Below are positions 10,028 to 18,531 of a stretch of DNA of 40,344 nucleotides, piece after piece. The notes beneath the pieces are model-generated. The model had not been told where the DNA came from and did not search any database. It was given only the letters and a program-made list of their open reading frames with translations. Both the position numbers and the translations under genes were made by a program. Each line of letters begins with the position of its first letter. Position 1 is the first letter of the stretch. Origin of the DNA: Aureobasidium sp. EXF-3400. Taxonomy: Eukaryota > Ascomycota > Dothideomycetes > Dothideales > Saccotheciaceae. Location: assembly GCA_024195585.1 (NCBI GenBank), contig SWBL01000406.1, forward strand, positions 1-40,344, read 5' to 3'.

Positions 10028-10345
10028 TTAAAGTTCGTCGGTTGAGGTTTCATCATCTGAGATCATGATGGGCTCCTGTTGCTTTCCCTCCTTTTTTTTT
10101 TTTTCCACAGCCGCAACCTGCCTACCGTTTCGGTTCTCCCGTATGGCTCTATACACGAATTTTGCGGAATCTTCTACCATCTCTGCCATTTGCGCCGTTC
10201 TCTATCTCGCCTCTTCCCTTTCCCGTCTCGCCTGTGCTGTTTCTTGTCTCGCCTCAGTCGTTGTACGATTGGATGCAGCCAATTCAAATGCGCTCTGCTC
10301 TGAAAAAATTGTGTGTCCAGTGAAATCTAAAATATTCTATGCTTT
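10028..10345 (-). pseudogene. Coding-like remnant with one in-frame stop, acidic C-terminus
   Basis: One minus-strand frame reads about 105 codons broken by a single TAG. Before the stop: NILDFTGHTIFSEQSAFELAASN and a charged helix (TTEARQETAQARREREE). After it: RTAQMAEMVEDSAKFVYRAIREN, a lysine run encoded by a 13-base A tract, and the ending EPIMISDDETSTDEL. The SDDE-type acidic end resembles a SUMO-interacting motif. No ATG opens the frame after the preceding stop. It could be the last exon(s) of a gene, with the stop removed by splicing or an error, but I found no intron that removes it, so a pseudogene is favoured. The A tract makes an indel in sequencing possible. Family unknown. Confidence 0.4.
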
Positions 10346-10373
10346 CCTTGGAGGCTCGCTAGTCTAGAAAGAC

Positions 10374-10391
10374 ATTGTGTATTTTGACAGC
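10374..10391 (-). repeat. Palindromic-family terminus
   Basis: ATTGTGTATTTTGACAGC, right-type end of the family; the related sequence continues to about 10333 (TGCTTTCCTTGGAGGC, also present at 10601-10616 beside the copy ending at 10647). Confidence 0.45.
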
Positions 10392-10531
10392 AGTTTAGTT
10401 ATGCTTGTTGAACCTTGGAGACACAAGGTAATGTAGACAATACCTGGCAATGTAACAATATTTTGTTGTATAGGTTCAGAAAAAAAAGGCGTAAAACCAT
10501 GTCTCCATTCACTGAACACAACAGCTCTTTC

Positions 10532-10647
10532 GCTGCAAAAATGCACAATCGTCTTCGAAGCAGTCGTGCATCCAATGAGAGTTCGCAAATTCTCATGCTT
10601 TCCTTGGATGCCCACTGATCCAGAGATGTATTATGCATTTTGACAGC
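10532..10647. repeat. ~116-bp palindromic element copy
   Basis: Left arm starts GCTGCAAAAATGCACAAT and right arm ends ATTATGCATTTTGACAGC. The arms match inversely over most of their length: GCATCCAATGAGA...TTCGCAAATTC on the left against GCATCCAAGGAAA...GAATTTGCGAA on the right arm read in reverse. As RNA or single-stranded DNA it would fold into one long imperfect hairpin. Confidence 0.6.
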
Positions 10648-10795
10648 AATATAATTACGTTCTCCTCGTGCGTCGGAGAGGTACAAAGTCTAGATAATCA
10701 CATGGACTGGAAAAAGAAGAAGGAAAAAAAAGAAGAAAAAAACTATACATAGCCTATTGATGTGCTCCAGACACCATGCTATACCATGATTGCGA

Positions 10796-10910
10796 CCATA
10801 AAAATGCACAGTGATATCTACTACAGAACCTTGGCCAGAGAGAGGCTAGAGTACTGCAGAATCTCAGTGGATGCTGCATCTTTTTCGTAACCATTGTGCC
10901 TTTTTATAGC
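10796..10910. repeat. ~115-bp palindromic element copy
   Basis: Left end CCATAAAAATGCACAGTG, right end ATTGTGCCTTTTTATAGC. The two ends are inverted copies and the centre (around 10852-10866) is itself a short inverted repeat containing CTGCAG. Confidence 0.55.
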
Positions 10911-11145
10911 TTTCATATCGCTTGATTGTGTGAGGGGGATGACCCTTCGAACTCACCGTCTCTCGAGAAACCGAAGCGTTTACAGGGTCCGAAAAAGAAG
11001 GAGTAATCGATGCTCTATCCCATGTGGACGGTTAATTTCGTTTTACAGCTGTCGAAAGACACAGTCATGTCTGCCATATAGTCCTAAACAAGGAGAGCTC
11101 AGTACAACATGATTTCTCAGTGGTTACTGCATGCTTTGGGAAAGT

Positions 11146-11163
11146 ATTGTGTATTTTCATAGC
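11146..11163 (-). repeat. Palindromic-family terminus
   Basis: ATTGTGTATTTTCATAGC, preceded by TTTCTCAGTGGTTACTGCATGC as in other right arms. No clear left end was found 115 bp away. Confidence 0.45.
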
Positions 11164-11169
11164 CTGTGC

Positions 11170-11318
11170 GTTGCTTCCACATTCTGTGACATTGGGAAAG
11201 AGGCTTGTCCACAGAGAGCCGGTGGGTTGTCGCTCTCGATAGTCACTACCTTGTTTCCTGGTAGTATTGTGCATTTTCATAGCAACACGCGTTAACGTTA
11301 GCACACGGGAAGGTAGTA
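11170..11318 (-). repeat. Palindromic-family copy, longer version
   Basis: Core ATTGTGCATTTTCATAGC at 11266-11283. Its right half and about 35 bp of flank (ACACGCGTTA, TAGCACACGGGAAGG) match the copy at 4143-4300, as does the inner GTCCACAGAGAGCC near 11206. The outer left end is degraded. Confidence 0.5.
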
Positions 11319-11832
11319 ATTGTTCGTTGAAAGAATGGTGGCCCAATTAGGCTCGTGACAGATATTCCCCAATTCTGGATCAAACGATTGCCCAATGTGT
11401 GATGGTTGCCCGTGATCGGAAAGCTTGACCACCAGGAACACAGATATTTCGAGGTGATGCCAAAGACAGGCTGAGGGATGTTAGATTAAGGAGTGAATCG
11501 CACAAGCAGAGTTTGCACAAGAGCAGACGGTGTTATGCAGGAGAGAACCAAATCACACGTGGTGGTGGGTGGAATGCAAGCAGGGTCGGAAACGGGTAGT
11601 TTTGGTTGTCGGCAAGAAGCGTTTCTCGGCTGCGAAAAGGCTGGGCATTAGCAGCTCAGTAACTTTAAAGACTTAACCTGACCTCGTACTCGTCACGTCG
11701 CTGGGGTGTGGCATGGAAACATTGAGGAAACTCTGAGAAAGCAAAATGCTCGAGGACATCTAAAGACGTCGAATGACAGCTCTTGGATTGCACCACCGCC
11801 TCGACTCGACCCACGACTGAGCAGAAAAAACC

Positions 11833-13768
11833 ATGGCAGAAGCGTCCAGCCAGACGCCGGCCACGGTGTCGACTCCCTCGTCGTCGGCCGCCGGCACCGT
11901 GACAGGACCCGGCACAGGGCCTCAAGGCTCTGCATCGCACGACCACTCGGTCAATGGCAGCCAGAACGGCCTCGACAGCACCATGGACTCGTCGACCAAG
12001 GCCCCCAAGGACCGCAACTGCCCTTTCTGCAACCAAGCCTTCACTTCTTCCTCGCTCGGCCGCCATCTGGATCTCTACATCAAGCCCAAAGTCAGTCTCC
12101 CCGTGCTCGATGCCTGCTCCAGTTGCCCTGCTAATCTCGATGGCCGCAGAACCCCAAGCCGGCCGATGGCATCCACGACGTCGAAAAGATCAAGGTCATG
12201 CGAGGAGGCATCACGAGACGCCAGCCGAGAAACAGTCTGAGGGCCAGTGCCAACAACAACAGCAGACTGCAGCACGACGATGATGCTGCCAGCGACCGCG
12301 GCACCCCGACGGGCCAGTGGGGTCGACGTATGACCATTTCGTCCCAGGACACAGCCGGCGGCGCCTCGAGCGCCATGGGCGTCAGCCCCGTCAATCTGCG
12401 CGACTCCCGTTTCGGCCTCAACACTGCAAACTGGCAGAGCACCGGCGTCATCAACAACCTGCCGCCTCGCATGTCCGATGTCTCATCCAACCACATGACC
12501 CCTGCCCAGTTGCAGCGCTCTTCGCAACAAAAGGACCAAGAATCTTTCGACAACGCAAAGGCTGCTGAATTGGCTCTGCGCGAACTTCTCGACAGTCTCG
12601 AGGCTGCCAGGTATTCTTTTTGCTTTTTGCCGAAATTTCTCTCCATGCTGACCCTGTCCGTAGACGTCGAGTCTCACACCAGGATGTTTTCAACTTCGAC
12701 TTTTGCTCCATGAACTTCCCATCGCTCTGTCTGCATGCGCTCCCCGCTCCCCAAACTCTCTTCTCCATGACACCCTTTGCCAGTAGCGACTCGTGGTCCC
12801 TCGACGTTCCCTCGGATGCCCAGCTCGATGCCCTTCAACGCCAGATTACACAACGTGTCCAACAAAAGCCCACGCCCACCCCCGAAAAAGACGTACGCAG
12901 ACTGCAGATGCATCTGCAGGCCGCATGGAACAATTGGTCCCCCCTCTCGGACAAAGATAAGAGCTCGACTTGGGGAATTGAGATTCTGCGTGCCTTTGCT
13001 CGCGCCGATCAGCGCTCAAAAGAGAAAGAGGAAGAATTGGTCAAGGCACAACAAGAAATCGCCCAGCTCAAGGAGCAGTTTACTCGTATGAGCAACCTAC
13101 AATTGCCCCGCGAGTTCATGCTGCAGCCTCCTGTCTCTCTGCCTCTCGATCCTGCCATCGTCTCGGACATGTTGACCAAAGACCAATCTCGCGATTGGGA
13201 CTACGATCGTTTGATTGGCAGATGGCGCGGCGCCGTCAAGGCTGGCAAGCTTGGAGGTGCTGCTGTCAGCCTTCAACCTACACCCAACGAGCAGACTGTC
13301 ATCTCGACCCCAACAGGACCCTCTTCTGCCCCGGCAAGAACTATTCACCCTGCTCCAGCTCAACTGCCTGCGACTTCTCCCTACGAGACTAGAACAAACC
13401 AAACCCCTCTTCAGAATGGTCATTCATCCGCCCATGCAGCCGCTCCTCGTCAACTTGGCGCCCACCAGATGGACGACGACGAAGATGCTGACGCTGATGC
13501 CGATGCTGATGCTGACGCTGACGCCGACGCTGATGCAGATGCCGATGCCGATGGCGAGGATGCCCCGATGACCAACGGACCGCACTGGGGCTCTCACCCT
13601 CAGCACAGCTTCACCGATACCCAAATGGGCGGCATGACCAACGCCAACGGCAAGCGTCCCCCTCCTCCCTTCGATCGTTCCAACTCGAAGAACGCGAAGC
13701 TGTACCATGATAGCCCACTTCCTTCCGATACCGACGTCTTCGGCACGCGCGCCGTCGGCCAGGTTTAG
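11833..13768 (+). CDS. Zinc-finger-like protein with Asp-Ala tract, three exons (607 aa)
   Basis: Exons 11833-12090, 12150-12610 and 12664-13768; introns are 59 nt (GTCAGT...CAG) and 53 nt (GTATTC...TAG). The N-terminus is Ser/Thr/Gly-rich; residues 63-78 hold CPFCNQAFTSSSLGRH, a Cys-x2-Cys-x11-His finger half completed by a His near 95, and the splice joins LYIKPK to NPKPADGIHDVEK. Residues ~125-240 are polar (GITRRQPR..., ELALRELLDSLEAARRR). A helical, charged part (EKEEELVKAQQEIAQLKEQF) follows at about 365-385. A (Asp-Ala)n run of about 12 units is encoded at ~13485-13550, then a Pro-rich end PPPPFDRSNSKNAKL. Likely nuclear, perhaps binding nucleic acid, but no function is established from sequence. 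The downstream ORF with its own ATG at 12620 starts inside intron 2 and is not separate. Confidence 0.82.
13485..13553 (+). repeat. GAYGCN hexanucleotide tract encoding poly(Asp-Ala)
   Basis: An in-frame run of alternating GAT/GAC and GCT/GCC/GCA codons. Third bases vary, so it is an older coding repeat rather than a fresh microsatellite. Confidence 0.85.
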
Positions 13769-14774
13769 GAAATGCCGGATCACGCTGCATACGACGATTT
13801 AGCACCATCCGATTCATACCATTAGTGATTTCTGTCACAATCTCCTTGTGGCAGTGTCGCTGTACAGGGTTCCTCAAATGGAACCATTCGTTAATTTTCG
13901 TACCCTTCTTCTTTTCTGTTTCCACCCACGTTTATATTCCCCCTAAATGTCTTGTTTTTCGTCAGAAGCAGCACGATGTTCCTTTTTCTCAAAAACGAAG
14001 AAAAAATACGTTACATGTGTTGCTGATGCACCGAGAGATGCCATTTCTAACGAGCCCTCGTCTTTGTTGTTATTTCTTTTTACTATCTGACAACTCACGC
14101 AGTATTAACGAGAAATTCGAAAAAAATGCCCACCCACCACTCTGCTCCTTTTTTTCTCCTTTACCGGCTCCTCAGACCGACTGCTTTTCTTGCTATTGTT
14201 GTGGTTCTTGTTACAAAACCACCCAGATTGTCACATTGCTTGTTCCTCTGCTACGCGAAGATATCAATTGTGTTGGGAGGAGAAAAACTCGTCCTTCTTG
14301 ATTTTCTTGAACGTTTTTTTGGTGATGAAGAAAAAGATTGTTGTTGTCTTTGCGTATGCGGACAGAGATTCGAGCCTGATTAATTCTCAAGGCTTGCTTC
14401 TTTTTGTGTTGTTTCTCAGAGGAGGGGGTTATTTACATTATATGTCGTTCTCATTGATTATGCCATGAAATGAACGCCCATCCCTCTAGCATATACCTCG
14501 TCATCGTCCTTTCTGTGCTTCTCTTTACATGTATGTTGTTGCTCTCGTTGTCCTTTGCTTGTTCTCAAAATGGTATATGGCTGGAAAAAAACGAAAGAAA
14601 GAATGAACCCAGTATTGCTCCCCAAAACGCCATCGTAATGCTTTTCCTCGTCAGTCCTGTTCGAGCACAAGATGTGCTTGTGGCGTGGCTTCCCTTCATG
14701 TCGTGTCTTCATGCTGTCTTTCCTCAAAACATCGCGCCTGAGATCCGCATCACCTCTGCTTCCTTTCAGCTGCT
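13769..14774. other. Intergenic, convergent
   Basis: T-rich space between the 607-residue gene (+) and the 49-residue microprotein (-). Plus-strand ORFs here (for example 13825-14301) are Phe/Leu/Cys-rich readings of T-rich DNA and are not credible. Confidence 0.55.
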
Positions 14775-14924
14775 TCAGTGTGCGCTCTCCTCATCATCGG
14801 TATAACTACCACCGCCTCCACGACGAGGGAACCCGTTTTGTATCCACCAGATGAGGAAACCGAGGAGTGTCAGCAGGATGAAGAGGACGATGATGATGAC
14901 GGCGATGACGATGTTGCGTTGCAT
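14775..14924 (-). CDS. Single-pass membrane microprotein (49 aa)
   Basis: A complete ORF of 49 codons plus stop. Residues 1-4 are MQRN; residues 5-28 form one uninterrupted hydrophobic helix (IVIAVIIIVLFILLTLLGFL, then IWWI). Then come QNGFPRR, a GGGGS turn and the acidic end YTDDEESAH. The Arg pair after the helix and the short polar N-terminus suggest an N-out/C-in single pass by the positive-inside rule. Codon choice is almost wholly C-ending (ATC, GTC, CTC), like the strongly expressed genes in this window and unlike its T-rich surroundings, which supports real coding. It resembles other tiny fungal tail-acidic membrane proteins only in layout; I cannot name a family. The antisense ORF at 14778-14963 is its shadow. 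Confidence 0.6.
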   Translation of the reverse strand: MQRNIVIAVIIIVLFILLTLLGFLIWWIQNGFPRRGGGGSYTDDEESAH

Positions 14925-16894
14925 AGTTGCAGGGCTTTTTTGTATTTTCTCGTGGAGTGTTAAATTGAGATTGCAGGACTTTCAAGGATCTAGAGGATGT
15001 TTGGCTTCTTGGGTGGTGAGACTGAGGTGGTGGTGGAAAGTTCGTATGGTTTGAAGATGTCGCGGAGGGTTTGGTGAGGTGATGTAGCAAGTATCTTAGA
15101 TCAATAGGATGGAGGGCGATATGAGCTTTTCGAAAAACGACGTTTTGGCGATTTTCGTAAAGTGGTTGTGTTGGATGGTGATGTAGTTCGCTTCGGAGTC
15201 TCTATAGTTGGGTAGACTCAAGTATCGCTCCAGATGTTCAAAAACAACAAGAAGAATAAATTCGCGATGCACGTTAAATTTTGTTTCTTTCAACACAAAC
15301 GGTCGTAACGAAGAACTCAAAGCAAGCGTGGTGGCATCCTTTTTGTGTGGAGCTTTTACCTCGCAGTCAGAGGTGGTTGGTATGGCTGGCGTGGTGGCTG
15401 GAGGGCTAGGGGATTTGCACTGCATCGAAACAATCAAACATCTGCACTCTGCCTTGTTTTCTTGATCTCTGTGATGGCAAAGATGAGCCACTGGTTTCAC
15501 ATCATTATTCTTGGGGTTGCGGCGAGCGAATTGGAAGGGGTGCTTTCGTTTGGTGCAGGTTTCTTGGTGTTGAGGTGACAATGCAAAGTTGGGATTTGCT
15601 GGTGCCTCTTAGAGACGGTGTTTGCTTCTCTATGGCTTGCAGAAACTCAGCTCCAACTAGTGCTTTTCCCATGTGATTCTTGGTTCAATCGTCATTTCTC
15701 TGTTTTTGGTACAAACATCGTCAAGCTCGTTCTTGCCTCTGCTTTTTGACAATTTTTCTTCCGATTTGTTTACTTTTGAGACATGTGAAAAATGCGGGGG
15801 CGGGTATTATAGCGTGGCACTGTTTAGCCGGGCAAAGTGTCGCTTGGCAGGGTCACCCGATATCAGATGAACTCAGTCCATGCTTTTGAGAAAAAAAAAA
15901 CCCCTGCATGAATGCATAAATCTTGTCATATTGTTGCATTAGTTCGTTCTCTCCAAAGATGAACTAGTATTACAAGCAATAATGTTGCGCAGTTGACTTG
16001 AGAGCGAAAATTCATCAAAGGAGAAGTAGTCAGAATGAGGTTTCAATAGGGATTCGCTCCACTGAGAAAGGTGTCTTTTTCAGAGTCGTGCTGTGATCCT
16101 CTAGTTGTTCTTTTAGAATGTTTGAGGGTAAGAAATCCAGCCACCTCGCTATGAACACTAGTGTTTTCCTTCCAACAGGAGAAATATTGTTATCAACTGG
16201 ATGTAGTGTTATGACCTTCCCGTTCGTTAAAGACAACCACAATGTATCTGAAGAAATGCACAAAACTTCTGTCGGGATTGCGGTTTCCATGAAGAGAGTT
16301 ATATCAAAGGCTATCCTAATAGCTCGACTACTATCTAGAACGCAACTATGTATTTCGACAGCTTATACTTGATGCCCTTATACCTTGGGATTGGGAAGGG
16401 TGAGCTGCAAGATTGCGATAGCCTGTAGCATATAGGAAGAGGGAAGCCTTAATGTCATAGTCCTGTGAGAATGCAAGAATTTGTCCAGGAACTGTTGTAG
16501 TCCCTTGAGAGTTGTAACTATTGAACTTTTTCCTAGGCTCTCCCGCGGCATTTGTAGTCTGACAACATGTTTGCAATAGCTGCTTTTTTGGGTCTGCAGG
16601 AGATGGGAGAAGTGCAATGCCTAATTAGTACTATGTATAAACATTCTCATGCATCACACTGGCTGTATAGTGGCTGCTCAGAAGATCGATTAAGAAAAAA
16701 ACAGATTGCTATGATTTACAGTACCACATAAAGTGAAAACAAGACTTCTATAACGTAACCTCTCCTATCCAACTTCTACGAGGTGTCAACACGACACGGC
16801 CATCATTGTCGCAAAGGGCAAAAGAAGCGCAACTTTGCAGACCTACCACCACGCAGGCGCCATGTTGTGCATGTGGGCTAGTATCCTTACACCT
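14925..16894. other. Long intergenic region with weak ORFs
   Basis: No gene can be supported. The longest candidate, 15096-15581 (-), is 161 codons: a basic Pro/Ser-rich first half, then ETKFNVHREFILLVVFEHL, which faintly recalls a BTB domain start but lacks the rest. A degenerate palindromic-family end (CTATGTATTTCGACAGC, ~16346-16362) is present. Minus-strand ORFs at 16030-16290 and 16346-16617 have no recognisable product. Confidence 0.4.
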
Positions 16895-17983
16895 TCACAT
16901 GGCCCAGTCGGCCTCGTCATCCCACTCCTCATCTCCTTGCTCAGAGTCCTCGTCCGCTCGGAATAGTGTTGAGGTACCGTCTGCATTAAATTCCAATCGT
17001 GCAGAGTCTAACATCAAAAAGAGCACCGCATCAGAGATCGAAATCTCTTCGGGATCAGGCATTCCTTCCGGGCTGAGGATATATTCTCTAGACCCATCGT
17101 TGCCTAGGATGACCGCAGGACCGCGGTATCCTTCGATAGAAAGCATACTGTTGAACCAGGAAGTCAAGCCGGCAGGATTAATAGGACGTGGCATGATGCG
17201 CAAGCTGAGAAGCGCTTCTTCCACCATCTCCCATGGTTCAACAGGTGTAGTGGGAGCGTTTGCAAATTCGGCTAGAATGTCTGGTTCCAAATGTCCGCAT
17301 CCGTTGCATGCGAGGATATCGCGACCACAGTGGTAGCAAAACTCGTGGCCGCAATAGCAGGTCATGTGGGGACATCCTTGTGTTCTTTCGACCACCCTAC
17401 AGCACTGGGAGCATTTCTGGTAGTGCTCCTTCTCGATGAGAGCAAATGCTTGCTCGTCTTCCTTGGTAGGGCCTGCACAGTCGCCTTCATGGTCAAGAGC
17501 ACGGCACAGCTTACATGTTGACTGTCCGCACCTCTCACATTTAGTAGAGATGTCATTTCCGTGAGAGACTGGCGGAACAAATTCACCACAGTCCTTATTA
17601 GCGCAGTAGAAACGCTCGCGCGGATCCATTTCGAGCTCTTCCAATTTGCTCTTGAGTCGTCTGGATTCGGCTTCGGGCAGAACTCCCAGCGCGAGTTCTA
17701 GAGGGACTATGCACTCGTTGTCACATCTTATTTTTGTGTCGATTTCGTTGCGTATGTTTGAGCAGGCACGAGAGAGGCAGTCTTGGCACCAGTAATGGTC
17801 GCAAGGCAGAACCACAAGGGTCTCTGTGTCATGACTATCGAGACAAACCTGACAGGTCTTGTAGTGGATAGATCTGGGTGCTTCGTTGCTGATTTTATCG
17901 GTGCCTGAAGACACCTTGTCTGGTTGTCCCTGGAGATAGATGGAAATTTGGTCGGCGATGTAGGCGAGGGGTGATTCGCTCAT
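16895..17983 (-). CDS. RBR (RING1-IBR-RING2) E3 ubiquitin ligase (362 aa)
   Basis: Transfers ubiquitin from an E2 to its own cysteine and then to a substrate, as Ariadne/Parkin-type ligases do. RING1 spans about 44-91 (CQVCLD...LPCDHYWCQDCL...CDNEC). The IBR spans about 127-169 (CANKDCGEF...CERCGQSTCKLCR...DC). RING2 spans about 191-229 (CSQCCRVVERTQGCPHMTC.CGHEFCYHCG). The catalytic cysteine should be Cys204 in TQGCPHMTC, by alignment with the GCNHM motif of HHARI. The tail (residues 250-362) has no known domain and ends in an acidic stretch (DEDSEQGDEEWDDEADW). It is intronless and compact. Its ATG overlaps the stop of a 143-codon upstream ORF by four bases. Confidence 0.93.
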   Translation of the reverse strand: MSESPLAYIADQISIYLQGQPDKVSSGTDKISNEAPRSIHYKTCQVCLDSHDTETLVVLPCDHYWCQDCLSRACSNIRNEIDTKIRCDNECIVPLELALGVLPEAESRRLKSKLEELEMDPRERFYCANKDCGEFVPPVSHGNDISTKCERCGQSTCKLCRALDHEGDCAGPTKEDEQAFALIEKEHYQKCSQCCRVVERTQGCPHMTCYCGHEFCYHCGRDILACNGCGHLEPDILAEFANAPTTPVEPWEMVEEALLSLRIMPRPINPAGLTSWFNSMLSIEGYRGPAVILGNDGSREYILSPEGMPDPEEISISDAVLFLMLDSARLEFNADGTSTLFRADEDSEQGDEEWDDEADWAM

Positions 17984-18411
17984 CGTGATGGCAGCTTGAT
18001 AACTTGATCGTTTCGGTGAGAGCTTGGTGGTCCGTGTTTGATGGACTTGGTTGTCGTATGCGATGGGACCTGGTTGGCGTATGAGATGACCAGTACCTGA
18101 TGGAAATTTGTGTTCAAGTAGAAGTGGATGGGTTCGGCGGGGATAAATATCTGTGGTGCATCAGGACAAGAGTCATCGACAGTGGCGACCACGCGAAACA
18201 CGATGCGTGAATTAGAGCTTGAATGCCCGAGAATGTATTCACTCGCTGTCTTACATGACTGACCACCATTTCTGCTTGTTTCGTATGCATATTCGAGAAC
18301 TGCAAACCGTTGCTGTGATATATAGTTGTGCATTGGTATGACGAGATGCAAAAGAGATGGAGGCATGGTATTGCAGGTGTGGCCTGAGGCAGCAGCCGGA
18401 AATGCCTCCAC
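17980..18411 (-). CDS. 143-codon ORF immediately upstream of the RBR gene (uncertain)
   Basis: No known domain. It contains PPSLLHLVIPMHNYISQQRFAV and SRIVFRVVATVDD...PQIFIPAEPIHFYL, a plausible beta-rich core, then a basic polar end. The stop overlaps the RBR start as ATGA, which is unusual for a fungal nuclear gene. It may be a real neighbouring gene, a long upstream ORF within the RBR leader, or chance. No splice pair was found that fuses it in frame to the RBR protein. Confidence 0.3.
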   Translation of the reverse strand: MEAFPAAASGHTCNTMPPSLLHLVIPMHNYISQQRFAVLEYAYETSRNGGQSCKTASEYILGHSSSNSRIVFRVVATVDDSCPDAPQIFIPAEPIHFYLNTNFHQVLVISYANQVPSHTTTKSIKHGPPSSHRNDQVIKLPSR

Positions 18412-18531
18412 GTGCTTTTGAGTAAAATTAAGAAGTTCTCATTGATTACGCTTGCTCACAGTTTACATACCATGGGTATTGCTGCCTTGTCCATCGTTCT
18501 TGTCCTGCCTGCCTTGTCATAGAATCATGTC

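Larger units (their letters stand above)
10346..11832. other. Repeat-rich intergenic zone
   Basis: Apart from the palindromic copies listed separately, this holds an isolated GGGTCCGAA at 10985-10993 and the upstream region of the zinc-finger-like gene at 11833. I see no credible gene; the short ORFs are made of repeat sequence. Confidence 0.5.

Noticed and set aside
9610..11346. Short ORFs sharing the peptide AVKMHNT
   Set aside because: The shared peptide is only the translation of the palindromic repeat terminus, which occurs in both orientations; it is not a protein family.
12620..12664. Separate gene starting at ATG 12620
   Set aside because: The ATG lies inside intron 2 of the 607-residue gene and the downstream frame is that gene's third exon.
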